Shown: one piece after another, positions 4,921-6,019 of the stretch
Position numbering within the stretch: the stretch's first letter is position 1
Layout of the letters: each line of letters starts with the position of its first letter
DNA from: Spartobacteria bacterium
GTDB taxonomy: Bacteria > Verrucomicrobiota > Verrucomicrobiia > Chthoniobacterales > UBA10450
Assembly: GCA_003445855.1 (NCBI GenBank)
Contig: DMCG01000121.1
Coordinates: forward strand, 1 to 6,019
DNA: 6,019 nucleotides
Direction of reading: 5' to 3'
Notes under the pieces: model-generated
The model's database searches: none
What the model was told of the DNA's origin: nothing
Seen by the model: only the letters and a program-made list of their open reading frames with translations
Program-made: the position numbers and the translations under genes

Positions 4921-5017
4921 GCTTAATGTGATTTTCTGTTAGAAGTAGGCAGACTTATTTTTAACCCGGCGCTCGACGGCAAAAGAAGGAACTGGCAACA
5001 AAACGGTGGAGGTCAAT

Positions 5018-5046
5018 TTGACAGGCCGCTGTTTTGCTGTCATTTT
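5018..5046 (+). promoter_or_regulatory. rpoB leader: perfect -35 hexamer overlapped by a dyad ending in a T tract
   Basis: TTGACA (5018-5023) with a 17-bp gap to CATTTT (5041-5046) could be an rpoB-proximal promoter, but the -10 is poor (three of six). TGACAG (5019-5024) and CTGTCA (5037-5042) form a perfect 6-bp inverted repeat spaced by 12, followed by TTTTT (5043-5047). The same bases can thus be read as promoter plus operator or as a weak second attenuator. The surrounding gap (4866-5144) contains no gene that I can support. Confidence 0.35.
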
Positions 5047-5088
5047 TGCGCCCCTCGCTCGCCGTCGGTCGCGTGAAAAATCTTGCCT

Positions 5089-5118
5089 GCGGCGGCCGCT
5101 ATTTATTGTGGCCGGCGC
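5089..5118 (+). promoter_or_regulatory. GC-rich hairpin in the rpoB leader
   Basis: GCGGCGGCC (5089-5097) pairs with GGCCGGCGC (5110-5118) at eight of nine positions, the exception being G5092/G5115, around an AT-rich 12-nt loop. No T tract follows. It lies 26 nt upstream of the rpoB start and could be an mRNA processing or stability element; there is no functional evidence. Confidence 0.35.
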
Positions 5119-5144
5119 GAGGTTGAACCCTTGGTCTAGTGATT

Positions 5145-6019
5145 ATGTCAGAACGGAATTCGGAACGTATCCACTTCGGCACCATCAAAGAAGGTATCGA
5201 ACCGCCAAACCTGATTGAGGTGCAGCTCAATTCGTATGTCGATTTTCTCCAGAAGGATGTGCCGTTCTCCAAGCGGAAGAACAACGGATTGCAGGCCGTC
5301 TTCAAGGAGGTTTTCCCGATCGAAAGCTACGACGAGAAGGCTGTTCTCGATTTTGGCCATTATGAAATTGGCGAGCCGAAGCTGACGGCGCTGGAAGCGC
5401 AGCGAGAAGGCCAGACTTACAGCGCGCCGCTGCACGTCACGTTTCAACTGCGCGAGGAAAAAGGCACGAAGGAAGAGAAAGTTTACATGGGCGAAATCCC
5501 GCTCATGACGCCGCAGGGGACTTTCGTGGTCAATGGCGCCGAGCGTGTGGTTGTTAGCCAGTTGCACCGTTCTCCTGGCATCGCTTTCGAATCAAGCGTG
5601 CACCTCAACGGCAAGGTGCTCTACAGCTTCCGCATCATACCCGATCGCGGCTCCTGGATCGAAGTGCAATTTGACACGGCCGATCTGCTTTACATTTATC
5701 TCGATCGACGCAAGCGCCGCCGGAAGTTTCTCGCGACGACGTTTCTGCGCGCGCTCGGTTATGGCTCGGACGAAGAAGTCATCAAGCTTTTTTACAACAT
5801 CGAGAATCTCAAGCTGAGCGAGAAGCTCGACGAAGAAAAGCTCGCCACCAAAGTGCTGACGGCGGAAATCCGCGACGGCGAAGTCACGGTCGCGCGCGCG
5901 TTCGAGCCGCTCACTCTGGCGACGGTTCGTCAGATCATGGGCCTGAAGATTCGCGAGGTTAAAGTCATCGATATTTCGCACGACGACACGGTAGTGAAAG
6001 CGCTGCGGAAAGATCCGGC
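5145..6019 (+). CDS. rpoB: DNA-directed RNA polymerase subunit beta (N-terminal part, runs off the window)
   Basis: The first 291 codons of the beta subunit, translated by hand from ATG 5145. Beta together with beta' forms the catalytic cleft of RNA polymerase. Family blocks are RIHFGTIKEGIEPPNLIEVQ (8-27), the segment around VFKEVFPIESYDEKAVLDFGHYEIG (52-76), and the strongly conserved PLMTPQGTFVVNGAERVVVS (119-138) followed by QLHRSPGI (139-146). After this come IIPDRGSWIEVQFD (164-177) and the lobe (beta2) region. The rifampicin clusters in the centre of the protein are not reached. A GTG two codons upstream (5139) is an alternative start, but ATG gives a normal beginning. There is no clear Shine-Dalgarno. 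The gene follows rplL by 279 bp that include the attenuator and further possible leader structures. Confidence 0.96.
   Translation, partial: MSERNSERIHFGTIKEGIEPPNLIEVQLNSYVDFLQKDVPFSKRKNNGLQAVFKEVFPIESYDEKAVLDFGHYEIGEPKLTALEAQREGQTYSAPLHVTFQLREEKGTKEEKVYMGEIPLMTPQGTFVVNGAERVVVSQLHRSPGIAFESSVHLNGKVLYSFRIIPDRGSWIEVQFDTADLLYIYLDRRKRRRKFLATTFLRALGYGSDEEVIKLFYNIENLKLSEKLDEEKLATKVLTAEIRDGEVTVARAFEPLTLATVRQIMGLKIREVKVIDISHDDTVVKALRKDP

Noticed and set aside
3051..4948. Shared 10-mer TTAGAAGTAG in the rplA leader (3051-3060) and rpoB leader (4939-4948)
   Set aside because: Several repeated 10-mers are expected by chance in 6 kb; its position in both leaders is curious but flanks do not match.
5006..5218. 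70-codon ORF from GTG 5006 in the rpoB leader
   Set aside because: It overlaps the rpoB start out of frame, its GGAGG lies inside rather than before the start, and the protein resembles nothing. A leader peptide cannot be excluded but is unsupported.

Overview
The window is a chromosomal segment of a moderately GC-rich Gram-negative-type bacterium. The rplA-rplJ-rplL-rpoB gene order is universal among bacteria. The style of the rpoB and L1 sequences, together with an exported protein whose N-terminal module I associate with soil Verrucomicrobia, suggests Verrucomicrobiota (Chthoniobacterales/Udaeobacter-like). That placement is an inference from memory of these families, not from a search.

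Layout. Bases 1-508 (minus) hold the 5' part of a gene for an exported DUF885-type putative metallopeptidase. It is transcribed divergently from 590-2005 (plus), an exported COG1228-type metal-dependent amidohydrolase with all expected metal ligands. Bases 2028-2864 (minus) encode a 278-residue exported protein of unknown function, convergent with the amidohydrolase. After a 221-bp leader region come rplA (L1, 3086-3787), rplJ (L10, 3819-4349), rplL (L7/L12, 4467-4865), a strong intrinsic terminator/attenuator (4876-4920), a 224-bp rpoB leader, and the first 291 codons of rpoB (5145 to the window end).

How they work together. The right half is the classic ribosomal stalk plus RNA polymerase beta operon. 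rplL has the only strong Shine-Dalgarno, fitting the multi-copy stoichiometry of L7/L12. The terminator after rplL can uncouple ribosomal protein output from RNA polymerase output. Unusually, rplK (L11) is not upstream of rplA; the operon seems to begin at rplA, next to unrelated accessory genes. The left half is unrelated: two predicted exported hydrolases that may both act on peptides, plus an unknown exported protein.

The most notable non-gene signal is a short repeat, core ATTGTCGAT, often extended to ATTGTCGATCTT. It occurs far above chance and forms two-copy tandems with a 15-bp period on both sides of rplA in inverted orientation. One tandem fills the loop of a predicted hairpin in the rplA leader. 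The other makes up almost the whole rplA-rplJ spacer and ends exactly at the rplJ start codon. I found no CRISPR array, IS element, tRNA or rRNA, and no defence or mobile gene system.
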